Below the pieces are notes generated by a model, which saw only the letters and a list, made by a program, of their open reading frames with translations, ran no database searches and had not been told where the DNA came from. Positions 1 through 8,356 of a DNA stretch of 64,000 nucleotides are shown piece by piece. Where the stretch lies: NCBI RefSeq assembly GCF_026072635.1, contig NZ_AP023081.1:1820501-1884500 (forward strand), read 5' to 3'. This DNA is from Pseudomonas solani. GTDB taxonomy: Bacteria > Pseudomonadota > Gammaproteobacteria > Pseudomonadales > Pseudomonadaceae. Made by a program: the position numbers and the translations under genes. Within the stretch, counting starts at the first letter, position 1. Each line of letters starts with the position of its first letter.

Positions 1-178
1 ACCGTCTTTTCTTGCGTTTGCGCGACAATCGGCTGCATCCATGCGACAAGCCCCACAAGCGAGCCGGCGCGGTGCCAGTACCGCCCTTGGCGCCCCTTGG
101 GGCCTATGCTAGGTTGGCCTCCTTCGCCAGGAAGGCCGATCGCAGCCGGAGCGCATCCGAACAATAAGAGGAACCCCC

Positions 179-952
179 ATGGCCGAGGCCACGCCCGCGC
201 TAGAAATCCGCAACCTGCACAAACGCTACGGCGATCTTGAAGTGCTCAAGGGCATCTCCCTTACCGCCCGTGATGGTGACGTCATCTCCATCCTCGGTTC
301 TTCCGGCTCCGGAAAATCCACCTTCCTGCGTTGCATCAACCTGCTGGAAAACCCCCACCAGGGCCAGATCATCGTCGCTGGCGAAGAGCTCAAGCTGAAA
401 CCCGCCCGCTCCGGCGAACTGGTCGCCGCCGACGGCAAGCAGATCAACCGGCTGCGCAGCGAAATCGGCTTCGTGTTCCAGAACTTCAACCTGTGGCCGC
501 ACATGACGGTCCTCGACAACATCATCGAGGCGCCGCGCCGCGTGCTGGGCCAGAGTCGGGCAGAGGCCACCGAAGTTGCCGAGGCCCTGCTGGCCAAGGT
601 CGGCATCGCCGATAAGCGCCACGTTTACCCCGCCCAGCTCTCCGGCGGCCAGCAGCAGCGCGCGGCTATTGCGCGCACTCTGGCGATGCAGCCTAAAGTG
701 ATTCTGTTCGACGAACCCACCTCGGCGCTCGACCCCGAGATGGTACAAGAAGTGCTTAACGTGATCCGCGCGCTCGCCGACGAGGGCAGGACCATGCTGC
801 TGGTAACCCACGAGATGAACTTCGCCCGCCAGGTTTCCAGCGAGGTGGTGTTCCTCCACCAGGGCCTGGTGGAAGAGCAGGGGCCGCCACAGCAGGTGTT
901 CGACAACCCGACCTCGGCGCGCTGTAAACAATTCATGTCCAGCAATCGCTAA
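179..952 (+). CDS. Amino acid ABC transporter, ATP-binding subunit (HisP/AotP type)
   Basis: This is the cytoplasmic ATPase of a polar or basic amino acid importer. The 257-residue protein has Walker A GSSGSGKST at residues 40-48, the signature LSGGQQQ at 154-160, Walker B VILFDEP at 174-180 and a switch histidine in LVTHEM. The length and the insertion between Walker A and the Q-loop fit the HisP/AotP/OccP branch of the PAAT family. ATG 179 follows GAGGAA with good spacing. It is the first gene of an ATPase / binding protein / two-permease set, all on the plus strand, matching PA5152-PA5155 of P. aeruginosa. The substrate is probably arginine, ornithine, lysine or histidine, but cannot be fixed from sequence. 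Confidence 0.95.
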   Translation: MAEATPALEIRNLHKRYGDLEVLKGISLTARDGDVISILGSSGSGKSTFLRCINLLENPHQGQIIVAGEELKLKPARSGELVAADGKQINRLRSEIGFVFQNFNLWPHMTVLDNIIEAPRRVLGQSRAEATEVAEALLAKVGIADKRHVYPAQLSGGQQQRAAIARTLAMQPKVILFDEPTSALDPEMVQEVLNVIRALADEGRTMLLVTHEMNFARQVSSEVVFLHQGLVEEQGPPQQVFDNPTSARCKQFMSSNR

Positions 953-969
953 ACACGGAGCAACATCGC

Positions 970-1722
970 ATGAAGAACTACAAGAAGATCCTGCTGGCCG
1001 CTGCCGCCACCCTGGCCTTCGGGACCAGTGCCGTCGCCGCCGATAAACTGAAGATCGGTACCGAAGGCGCCTACCCACCCTTCAACCTGATCGACGCCAG
1101 CGGCCAGGTCGGCGGCTTCGACGTCGAGATCGCCCAGGCCCTCTGCGCCAAGATGAAGGCCGAATGCGAAGTGGTCACCTCCGATTGGGACGGCATCATC
1201 CCGGCCCTGAACGCCAAGAAATTCGACTTCCTCGCCGCGTCCATGTCGATCACCGAAGAGCGCAAGCAGGCCGTCGACTTCACCGACGCCTACTACACCA
1301 ACAAGCTGCAGTTCATCGCTCCCAAGGACGCTGACTTCAAGACCGACAAGGCCAGCCTGAAAGGCAAGGTCATCGGTGCCCAGCGCGCCACCATCGCCGG
1401 CACCTGGCTCGAAGACAACATGGCCGACGTGGTCGACATCAAGCTCTACGACACCCAGGAAAACGCCTACCTGGACCTGTCCTCCGGCCGCCTCGACGGC
1501 GTCCTGGCCGACAAGTTCGTCAACTGGGAATGGCTGAAGAGCGACGCCGGCAAAGGCTTCGAATTCAAGGGCGAGCCGGTGTTCGACAACGACAAGATCG
1601 CCATCGCCGTGCGCAAGGGCGACCCGCTGCGCGAGAAGCTGAATGCCGCACTGAAGGAAATCGTCGCTGACGGCACCTATAAGAAGATCAACGACAAGTA
1701 CTTCCCTTTCAGCATCTATTGA
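970..1722 (+). CDS. Periplasmic amino acid binding protein of the ABC importer
   Basis: This 250-residue type-3 solute-binding protein captures the substrate in the periplasm and delivers it to the two downstream permeases. It has a Sec signal peptide ending near residue 24 (hydrophobic core, then AVAADKLK). The mature protein starts with the family pattern KIGTEGAYPPFN and contains the typical GFDVEIAQALCAKM and DWDGIIPAL segments. It most resembles the lysine/arginine/ornithine (ArgT/AotJ) group. It lies 17 bp after the ATPase gene and is clearly cotranscribed. The exact ligand is an inference. Confidence 0.94.
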   Translation: MKNYKKILLAAAATLAFGTSAVAADKLKIGTEGAYPPFNLIDASGQVGGFDVEIAQALCAKMKAECEVVTSDWDGIIPALNAKKFDFLAASMSITEERKQAVDFTDAYYTNKLQFIAPKDADFKTDKASLKGKVIGAQRATIAGTWLEDNMADVVDIKLYDTQENAYLDLSSGRLDGVLADKFVNWEWLKSDAGKGFEFKGEPVFDNDKIAIAVRKGDPLREKLNAALKEIVADGTYKKINDKYFPFSIY

Positions 1723-1778
1723 TGCCCGCCTGACCGGCGCCGCCCACGCGGCGCCGGTCCCCAGCAGTAGCCTTGCAG

Positions 1779-2474
1779 ATGAACCTCGACCTCTACGGAT
1801 TCGGCCCCGCCCTGGCGGCCGGCACCCTGATGACCATCAAGCTGGCGCTTTCAGCGCTGTCGCTCGGTCTGGTGCTGGGCCTGCTCGGTGCGCTGGCCAA
1901 GACTTCCCCCATGAAGCCTCTGCAGTGGCTTGGCGGGGCCTACTCCACCATCGTGCGCGGTGTGCCCGAATTGCTCTGGGTCCTGCTGATGTATTTCGGC
2001 ACCGTGAACCTCATGCTGGCCATTGGCGAAGAACTCAACTTGCCTGGCCTGGAGCTGTCGGCCTTCGCCGCCGGCACCATTGCCCTCGGCCTGTGCTTCG
2101 GCGCCTACGCCACCGAGGTGTTCCGCGGCGCCATCCTGGCCATCCCCAAAGGGCACCGTGAGGCCGGCCTGGCGCTGGGCCTTTCCGGCTCGCGCATCCT
2201 CTGGCGCCTGATCCTGCCGCAGATGTGGCGCATCGCCCTGCCGGGCCTTGGCAACCTGTTCATGATCCTGATGAAGGACACCGCACTGGTCTCCGTGATC
2301 GGCCTTGAGGAAATCATGCGTCGCTCGCAGATCGCCGTGACCGCCAGCAAGGAGCCCTTCACCTTCTACCTGGTGGCAGCCTTCATCTACCTGGGCCTGA
2401 CCATCCTCGCGATGATTGGTCTGCACTGGCTGGAAAAACGTGCCGGACGCGGCTTCAAAAGGAGCGCTGCATGA
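1779..2474 (+). CDS. Amino acid ABC transporter permease (HisQ type)
   Basis: This inner-membrane subunit forms half of the translocation channel. It has about five hydrophobic segments and the cytoplasmic EAA loop (FRGAILAIPKGHREAGLALGLSG) that docks on the ATPase. I chose ATG 1779; a TTG two codons upstream (1773) is possible but has no better ribosome binding site. The 3' end overlaps the next permease by ATGA, indicating translational coupling. HisQ- and HisM-type subunits pair as a heterodimer. Confidence 0.93.
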   Translation: MNLDLYGFGPALAAGTLMTIKLALSALSLGLVLGLLGALAKTSPMKPLQWLGGAYSTIVRGVPELLWVLLMYFGTVNLMLAIGEELNLPGLELSAFAAGTIALGLCFGAYATEVFRGAILAIPKGHREAGLALGLSGSRILWRLILPQMWRIALPGLGNLFMILMKDTALVSVIGLEEIMRRSQIAVTASKEPFTFYLVAAFIYLGLTILAMIGLHWLEKRAGRGFKRSAA

Positions 2475-3160
2475 ACTGGGACGTCATCATCAAGTACCTG
2501 CCGCGCCTGTTCGACGGGGCACTGCTGACCCTGGAACTGGTGGCTATCGCCGTGGTCGCCGGGCTGATTCTCGCCCTGCCCATGGGCATCGCCCGGGCCT
2601 CCCGCCACTGGTACGTGCGCGCACTGCCCTACGGCTATATCTTCTTCTTCCGCGGCACGCCGCTGCTGGTACAGCTGTTCCTGGTCTACTACGGCCTCGC
2701 CCAGTTCGACCTGGTGCGCAAGGGCCCGCTCTGGCCCTACCTGCGCGACCCGTTCTGGTGTGCCGTCATCACCATGATCCTGCATACGGCGGCCTATATC
2801 GCCGAGATCATCCGCGGGGCCATCCAGGCCATCCCGCCGGGCGAGATCGAAGCGGCGCGGGCATTGGGCATGTCGCAATTCAAGACCCTGGTGCACATCA
2901 TCCTGCCGCGTGCGGCGCGCATCGGCCTGCCGGCCTACAGCAACGAAGTGATCCTGATGCTCAAGGCCAGCGCCCTGGCCAGCACCGTGACCCTGCTGGA
3001 ACTCACCGGCATGGCTCGTACCATCATTGCCCGCACCTATATGGCACCAGAGTTCTTCTTCGTCGCCGGGGTCTTCTACCTGGTGATCGCCTTCGTGCTC
3101 ATCCGTGCCTTCCGCCTGCTGGAACGCTGGCTACGGGTCGACGCCTGCCAAGGCCGCTGA
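2471..3160 (+). CDS. Amino acid ABC transporter permease (HisM type)
   Basis: This is the second permease of the importer, 229 residues, with several membrane helices and the EAA loop IRGAIQAIPPGEIEAARALGMS. The N-terminal LFDGALLTLELVAIAVVAG and FFFRGTPLLVQLF segments are typical of HisM/AotM. The start overlaps the upstream permease stop (ATGA). It is the last gene of the four-gene operon. The importer presumably brings in arginine-like substrates that arcDABC, also in this window, could catabolise; that link is inference only. Confidence 0.93.
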   Translation: MNWDVIIKYLPRLFDGALLTLELVAIAVVAGLILALPMGIARASRHWYVRALPYGYIFFFRGTPLLVQLFLVYYGLAQFDLVRKGPLWPYLRDPFWCAVITMILHTAAYIAEIIRGAIQAIPPGEIEAARALGMSQFKTLVHIILPRAARIGLPAYSNEVILMLKASALASTVTLLELTGMARTIIARTYMAPEFFFVAGVFYLVIAFVLIRAFRLLERWLRVDACQGR

Positions 3161-3232
3161 CCGCCCGCTGCCCCTCGCCACGAGAGGCAGCGCTATACTG
3201 CGGGCCCGATCGTCTTTCTCCTTCCACACTCC

Positions 3233-4489
3233 ATGCCAAGCCCCGCGCCCCTTCAGGGCCCCCTGCTGCTCGAACGCTTCGCAGCGCTGGATGAGTTCCT
3301 CAGCCAGGGCTACCCGCTGTGGCACCCGGAACCCTTCACCGAGTTGCGCCTGGGCTGGGAAGACGAGCTGCCCGAGCTCGCCCGCTGGCTACGCGGCCGC
3401 AGCCTGGAGCAGGCGGAAGCGAGCCACGGCCTGCTGCACCTGCCTGATGCCCCCGCGCCCTTCCCCGAACTGGCGGCCCGCTCCCACGAGCTGGCCGACA
3501 CCGGCGCATTCGATAACGCCCCCGAGCGCCAGTGGCCGTCTGCCCTCTGCCTCGACGTGCCCGGCCGCAAATGGCAGCAGATTCAGGCCTTCGCCGGCAG
3601 CCTGCGGTTCGCTCATCCGCCCCGCCACTGGCTCGACTGGTGCGCCGGCAAAGGCCACCTTGGGCGCACCTTGGCCCACCCCAACGCCGCACTTACCTGC
3701 CTGGAGTTCGATCCGCTGCTGGTGGAAGACGGCCAACGCCTCAGCGACCGGCTCGGTCTCGCGGCCTCCCACCGCCTTCAAGACGTGCTGGCCACCGACG
3801 CGGCGACGCAGCTGCGCCCCGAACACACCGCCATCGCCCTGCATGCCTGCGGCGACCTGCACGTGCGCCTGCTGCAACTGGCCGCTGACCAGGGCTGTGG
3901 ACAACTCGCCATCGCCCCCTGCTGCTACAACCGCATCACAGAACAGCACTACCAGCCCCTTTCCACCACCGCGCAACGCTCCACCCTGCGCCCGGATCGG
4001 CGGGACCTGCGCCTGGTACAGAGCGAAACCGTCACCGCCGGTGCGCGCGTCCGCCGCCAACGCGACCAGTCCATGGCCAGGCGCCTGGCCTTCGACCTGC
4101 TGCAGCGGGAACAACGCGGCCTCGACCAGTACCTGCCCACACCCTCGTTACCGGTGAGCTGGCTGGAAAAGACCTTCGAGCGCTACTGCCACGACCTCGC
4201 CCAGCTCAAGGGCCTGGCTGCGCCTGCTCCGCGCGACTGGGCCAGGCTGGAGGCCCAGGGCTGGCAACGCCTGGCCCAGGTACGCAACCTGGAGCTGCTG
4301 CGCGCCCTCTACCGCCGCCCCCTGGAAATCTGGCTGCTGCTAGACCGCGCCCTGTTTCTTCAGGAGCGCGGCTACCGGGTGCAGGCCGGCCGCTTCTGCG
4401 AACACCGCCTCACCCCCCGCAACCTCTTGCTACTCGCGGAGCGCAGCGAGTTGCCCACAGAACCTGTGGATAACTTTGTTGATGAATGA
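3233..4489 (+). CDS. SAM-dependent methyltransferase-like protein (GSTCD-type)
   Basis: This 418-residue protein has a class I methyltransferase core. Motif I, LDWCAGKGHLGRTLAH, is near residues 135-150, followed by the acidic loop LEFDPLL and by ALHACGDLH and IAPCCYNRI. The last two match the Methyltransf_32-like family related to eukaryotic GSTCD. The substrate is unknown. It is monocistronic: a TATACT hexamer at 3194-3199 suggests its own promoter 35 bp upstream, and the gene ends in a 240-bp gap before tRNA-Thr. The gene is conserved at this place in Pseudomonas. Confidence 0.85.
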   Translation: MPSPAPLQGPLLLERFAALDEFLSQGYPLWHPEPFTELRLGWEDELPELARWLRGRSLEQAEASHGLLHLPDAPAPFPELAARSHELADTGAFDNAPERQWPSALCLDVPGRKWQQIQAFAGSLRFAHPPRHWLDWCAGKGHLGRTLAHPNAALTCLEFDPLLVEDGQRLSDRLGLAASHRLQDVLATDAATQLRPEHTAIALHACGDLHVRLLQLAADQGCGQLAIAPCCYNRITEQHYQPLSTTAQRSTLRPDRRDLRLVQSETVTAGARVRRQRDQSMARRLAFDLLQREQRGLDQYLPTPSLPVSWLEKTFERYCHDLAQLKGLAAPAPRDWARLEAQGWQRLAQVRNLELLRALYRRPLEIWLLLDRALFLQERGYRVQAGRFCEHRLTPRNLLLLAERSELPTEPVDNFVDE

Positions 4490-4688
4490 TGAGCAACTGC
4501 CCGAACGCCCATCCGGGCAAGGCCTGCTGAGAGTTGATCGCTTTTTGATCAAAAAATAAAACATCAAGAAAACAGCCAGTTACGCGATTCCGCGACCTGA
4601 ATCACAGTTCACGAGTACTTCCGTACCAAAAACCACTCACTTGTGCATAAGCCTGCACATTCTGATTCTGAGCGGCAGCAACAGGTGG

Positions 4689-4716
4689 TTTACTCGGCTC
4701 AACCAATCGCTATAAT
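4689..4716 (+). promoter_or_regulatory. sigma-70 promoter of tRNA-Thr
   Basis: A perfect TATAAT at 4711-4716 lies 12 bp before the mature tRNA 5' end. A TTTACT hexamer at 4689-4694 is 16 bp upstream of it. The spacing and strength fit a stable-RNA promoter with a very short leader. Confidence 0.7.
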
Positions 4717-4727
4717 GGCCGCCCCTT

Positions 4728-4803
<76 letters not shown>

Positions 4804-4810
4804 AAACATG

Positions 4811-4843
4811 AAAAAGCCCCGCAGAGATGCGGGGCTTTTTTGT
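4811..4843 (+). terminator. Rho-independent terminator of tRNA-Thr
   Basis: The perfect stem AAGCCCCGCA / TGCGGGGCTT with loop GAGA is followed by a run of T. It starts 8 nt after the CCA end and isolates the tRNA from rmlB. Confidence 0.93.
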
Positions 4844-4969
4844 TTTCGGGGCTTTCTGTCACCAGGGCACAATAACTTCATACCGAACATCTGTTGCTTC
4901 AAAAGCAAACTCAATTTCCGTAGCGACCGACGGCAGATATCATCACCCTTATTTAGTCGAGGTTCAGGG

Positions 4970-6034
4970 ATGCGCATTCTCATCACCGGCGGAGCCGGCT
5001 TCATCGGTTCCGCACTCGTCCGGCACCTGCTGAACGAGACAGACCACGAGGTTCTCAACCTCGACAAGCTGACCTACGCCGGCAACCTCGAATCCCTGGC
5101 CAGCGTCGCGGACAACCCCCGCTACCAGTTCCTGAAAGCCGATATCGCCGACAGCGACACGGTCAACGCCGCCCTGCAGCGCTTCCAGCCCGACGCCATC
5201 ATGCACCTGGCCGCCGAGTCCCATGTCGATCGCTCCATCGATGGCCCGGCCGAGTTCATCCAGACCAACATTGTCGGCACCTACGCCCTGCTGGAAAGCG
5301 CCCGCGCTTACTGGATGGGGCTGGATGCCGAACGCAAGGCGGCCTTCCGTTTCCATCACATCTCCACCGACGAAGTGTATGGCGACCTGCATGGCGTGGA
5401 CGACCTGTTCACCGAGACCACGCCCTATGCGCCCAGCTCGCCCTATTCGGCGAGCAAGGCCGCGTCCGATCACCTGGTCCGCGCCTGGAACCGCACCTAT
5501 GGCCTGCCGGTGCTGCTGACCAATTGCTCCAACAACTACGGCCCCTATCACTTCCCCGAGAAGCTGATCCCGCTGATGATCCTCAACGCTCTGGAAGGCA
5601 AGCCGCTGCCGGTCTATGGCGACGGCCTGCAGGTGCGCGATTGGCTGTTCGTCGAGGACCACGCTCGGGCCCTGGTGGAAGTGGTCACCCGTGGCCAGGT
5701 CGGCGAGACCTACAACATCGGCGGCCATAACGAGCAGAAGAACATCGACGTGGTGCGCGGCATCTGCGCACTGCTGGAAGAGCTGGCACCTTCCAAGCCC
5801 AACGGCGTCGCTCGCTTCGACGAGTTGATCACCCACGTGAAGGACCGCCCCGGCCACGACCTGCGCTACGCCATCGACGCGAGCAAGATCGAGCGCGAGC
5901 TGGGCTGGACGCCGCAGGAAACCTTCGAGACCGGGCTGCGCAAGACCGTGCAGTGGTACCTCGACAACCTGGAATGGTGCCGTCGCGTACAGGACGGCAG
6001 CTATCAACGTGAACGCCTGGGAGCCCAAGCATGA
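4970..6034 (+). CDS. rmlB: dTDP-glucose 4,6-dehydratase
   Basis: RmlB converts dTDP-D-glucose to dTDP-4-keto-6-deoxy-D-glucose, the second step of dTDP-L-rhamnose synthesis. The 354-residue extended short-chain dehydrogenase has the NAD-binding GGAGFIG near its N-terminus, the [12 protein letters not shown] segment, the catalytic STDEVYGDL triad region and [10 protein letters not shown] (Tyr-x3-Lys). The open frame extends upstream, but ATG 4970 (MRILITGG) matches the family. It heads an rmlBACD operon with 4-bp overlaps throughout. L-rhamnose feeds the LPS core, O-antigen and, in some species, rhamnolipids. Confidence 0.97.
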   Translation: MRILITGGAGFIGSALVRHLLNETDHEVLNLDKLTYAGNLESLASVADNPRYQFLKADIADSDTVNAALQRFQPDAIMHLAAESHVDRSIDGPAEFIQTNIVGTYALLESARAYWMGLDAERKAAFRFHHISTDEVYGDLHGVDDLFTETTPYAPSSPYSASKAASDHLVRAWNRTYGLPVLLTNCSNNYGPYHFPEKLIPLMILNALEGKPLPVYGDGLQVRDWLFVEDHARALVEVVTRGQVGETYNIGGHNEQKNIDVVRGICALLEELAPSKPNGVARFDELITHVKDRPGHDLRYAIDASKIERELGWTPQETFETGLRKTVQWYLDNLEWCRRVQDGSYQRERLGAQA

Positions 6035-6903
6035 AAGGCATCGTCCTCGCCGGTGGCTCCGGCACCCGCCTGCACCCCATCACCCTTGGCGTGTCCAAGC
6101 AGCTGCTGCCGATCTACGACAAGCCGATGATCTACTACCCCATCTCGGTGCTGATGCTCGCCGGCATCCGCGAGATCCTGGTCATTTCCACCCCCCAGGA
6201 CCTGCCCCAGTACCGCAACCTGCTGGGTGACGGCAGCCAGTTCGGCGTGCGCTTCAGCTACGCCGAACAGCCTTCGCCGGACGGGCTGGCCCAAGCCTTC
6301 CTGATCGGCCAGGAATTCATCGGCAGCGATTCGGTCTGCCTGATCCTCGGCGACAACATCTTCCACGGCCAGCACTTCACCGAGAAGCTCAAGCGCGCGG
6401 CCGAAGGCAATAAAGGCGCCACCGTGTTCGGCTACTGGGTCAACGACCCGGAGCGCTTCGGTGTCATCGAGTTCGACGAGCAGGGCCAGGCCATCTCCAT
6501 CGAAGAGAAGCCCGCCAAGCCCAAGTCCAGCTATGCCGTCACCGGCCTGTACTTCTACGACAACGACGTGATCGAGATTGCCAAGGCGGTGAAGCCTTCC
6601 CACCGTGGCGAGCTGGAGATCACCGACGTCAACAACGCCTATCTGAAGCGCGGTGACCTGCGTGTCGAGAAGCTCGGCCGCGGCTTCGCCTGGCTCGACA
6701 CCGGCACCCACGACAGCCTGCTGGAGGCCTCCCAGTACGTGCAGACCATCGAGCACCGCCAGGGCCTCAAGGTCGCCTGCCTGGAAGAGATCGCCTTCCA
6801 GAACGGCTGGATCGACAAGGCATTGCTGCTGGAGCGGGCCAAGGCTTTCGGCAAGACCGGCTACGGCCAATACCTCTACAAGCTGGCAGGAGAGCAGGCA
6901 TGA
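6031..6903 (+). CDS. rmlA: Glucose-1-phosphate thymidylyltransferase
   Basis: RmlA makes dTDP-glucose from dTTP and glucose-1-phosphate, the first and feedback-inhibited step of the rhamnose pathway. The 290-residue protein begins [16 protein letters not shown], the nucleotidyltransferase signature, followed by [15 protein letters not shown]. It contains LGDNIF and the EEKP substrate loop. It overlaps rmlB by ATGA. In P. aeruginosa the order is rmlB-D-A-C; here rmlA is second. Confidence 0.97.
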   Translation: MKGIVLAGGSGTRLHPITLGVSKQLLPIYDKPMIYYPISVLMLAGIREILVISTPQDLPQYRNLLGDGSQFGVRFSYAEQPSPDGLAQAFLIGQEFIGSDSVCLILGDNIFHGQHFTEKLKRAAEGNKGATVFGYWVNDPERFGVIEFDEQGQAISIEEKPAKPKSSYAVTGLYFYDNDVIEIAKAVKPSHRGELEITDVNNAYLKRGDLRVEKLGRGFAWLDTGTHDSLLEASQYVQTIEHRQGLKVACLEEIAFQNGWIDKALLLERAKAFGKTGYGQYLYKLAGEQA

Positions 6904-7445
6904 AGGCCATCGCCACCGAACTGCCGGAAGTGCTGATTCTCGAACCCCGCGTGTTCGGCGATGAGCGCGGTTTCTTCTTCGAGAGTTTCAACGCCCGCGC
7001 CTTCGAAGAGGCCACCGGCCTCAAGCGTGAGTTCGTCCAGGACAACCATTCGCGCTCGCAAAAGGGCGTGCTGCGCGGCCTGCACTACCAGCTGCAACAG
7101 GCCCAGGGGAAATTGGTACGGGTCACCGCCGGCGAGGTGCTCGACGTCGCAGTGGACGTGCGCCGCAGCTCGCCGAACTTCGGCCGCTGGGTCGGTGTGC
7201 ACCTGTCTGCCGAGAACAAGCGCCAGCTCTGGGTTCCGGAAGGCTTCGCCCATGGCTTCGTGGTGCTCAGCGAGTTCGCCGAGTTCCTCTACAAGACCAC
7301 CGACTACTACGCCCCGGCCCACGAGCGTTGCATCCGCTGGGATGACCCGACCCTGGCCATCGACTGGCAGCTCAGCGAAGCGCCCCAGCTTTCCGCCAAG
7401 GACCAGGCCGGCCTGAGCCTCGAAGAGGCCGACGTATTCCCATGA
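6900..7445 (+). CDS. rmlC: dTDP-4-dehydrorhamnose 3,5-epimerase
   Basis: RmlC performs the double epimerisation that gives dTDP-4-keto-L-rhamnose. The 181-residue cupin has the conserved FVQDNHSRS segment, the catalytic-His motif GVLRGLHYQ, and PEGFAHGF followed by [10 protein letters not shown]. The length matches the family. It overlaps both neighbours by 4 bp. Confidence 0.97.
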   Translation: MKAIATELPEVLILEPRVFGDERGFFFESFNARAFEEATGLKREFVQDNHSRSQKGVLRGLHYQLQQAQGKLVRVTAGEVLDVAVDVRRSSPNFGRWVGVHLSAENKRQLWVPEGFAHGFVVLSEFAEFLYKTTDYYAPAHERCIRWDDPTLAIDWQLSEAPQLSAKDQAGLSLEEADVFP

Positions 7446-8308
7446 AGATCCTCATCACCGGCCACAGCGGCCAGGTCGCCCGCGAACTGCGCCTGGCCCT
7501 GGCCGATCAGGCCGAGCTGCTCGCCCTCGGTCGCGACCGCCTGGACCTGGCTGACAGCGACGCCATCCGCCGCCTGGTACGCGCCGAGCGCCCCGCACTG
7601 ATCATCAACGCTGCCGCCCACACCGCCGTGGACCAGGCCGAAAGCGAGCCCGAGGCCGCCTTCGCCCTCAACGCCACCGCCCCCGGCGTGCTGGCCGAGG
7701 AAGCCGCCGCCCTGGGCGCACCGCTGATTCACTACTCCACCGACTACGTCTTCGACGGCAGCAAAAACGCGCCCTACAGCGAGGACGACCCGCCCAACCC
7801 GCTGGGCGTCTACGGCCGCAGCAAGCTGGCCGGGGAAGCGGCGATCCGCGCGGTCGGCGGTGCGCACCTGATCCTGCGCACCAGCTGGGTCTACTCCCTG
7901 CACGGCCGCAACTTCCTGCTCACCATGCAGCGCCTGCTGCAGGAGCGCGATCACCTGCGTGTGGTGGCCGACCAGATCGGCGCGCCCACCTGGGCCGGCA
8001 GCATCGCCACGGCCACCGCCGCGTTGATCCAGCGCTGGCAGGATGGCCGCCAGGCCTGGGGCACCTACCATTTCAGCGCCGGCGGCGAGACCTCCTGGTT
8101 CGGCTTCGCCAGTGCCATAGCCGATACGCTCAAGGCCGAAGGCAAGCCCTGCGCCCGCCTGGAGCCCATCCCCAGCAGCGCCTATCCCACGCCTGCCCAA
8201 CGCCCGCTCAACTCGCGGATGGACGGCGGCAAGCTGCTGCGCGACTGGGACGTCGCCCTGCCCGACTGGCGCCTGGGCCTGGACGAGTGCCTGCGTCACC
8301 CTCGCTGA
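7442..8308 (+). CDS. rmlD: dTDP-4-dehydrorhamnose reductase
   Basis: RmlD catalyses the last NAD(P)H-dependent step to dTDP-L-rhamnose. The 288-residue protein starts [17 protein letters not shown] (Rossmann loop). It has INAAAHTAVDQAE, the STDYVFDG segment and YGRSKLAGE (catalytic Tyr-x3-Lys). It overlaps rmlC by 4 bp and is the last gene of the operon. Its distal position differs from P. aeruginosa, where rmlD follows rmlB. Confidence 0.96.
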   Translation: MKILITGHSGQVARELRLALADQAELLALGRDRLDLADSDAIRRLVRAERPALIINAAAHTAVDQAESEPEAAFALNATAPGVLAEEAAALGAPLIHYSTDYVFDGSKNAPYSEDDPPNPLGVYGRSKLAGEAAIRAVGGAHLILRTSWVYSLHGRNFLLTMQRLLQERDHLRVVADQIGAPTWAGSIATATAALIQRWQDGRQAWGTYHFSAGGETSWFGFASAIADTLKAEGKPCARLEPIPSSAYPTPAQRPLNSRMDGGKLLRDWDVALPDWRLGLDECLRHPR

Positions 8309-8356
8309 GCCCGCCAGTGTCATAATGCGCCGCATCCCCGGCGCATTCCGACACCC

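Noticed and set aside
87..110. TTGGCG and TATGCT as a promoter of the ABC operon
   Set aside because: The spacer is only 12 bp, so the two hexamers cannot work together as a sigma-70 promoter. The real promoter was not identified.
4545..4562. Inverted TTGATC / GATCAA around GCTTTTT as an ANR box or terminator
   Set aside because: The spacing is 7 bp rather than the 4 bp of TTGAT-N4-ATCAA, and the following run is A rather than T on the plus strand.
4808..4969. N-terminal extension of rmlB from an upstream ATG
   Set aside because: The extension begins in the tRNA terminator and has no homology-like features. ATG 4970 gives the standard RmlB N-terminus.
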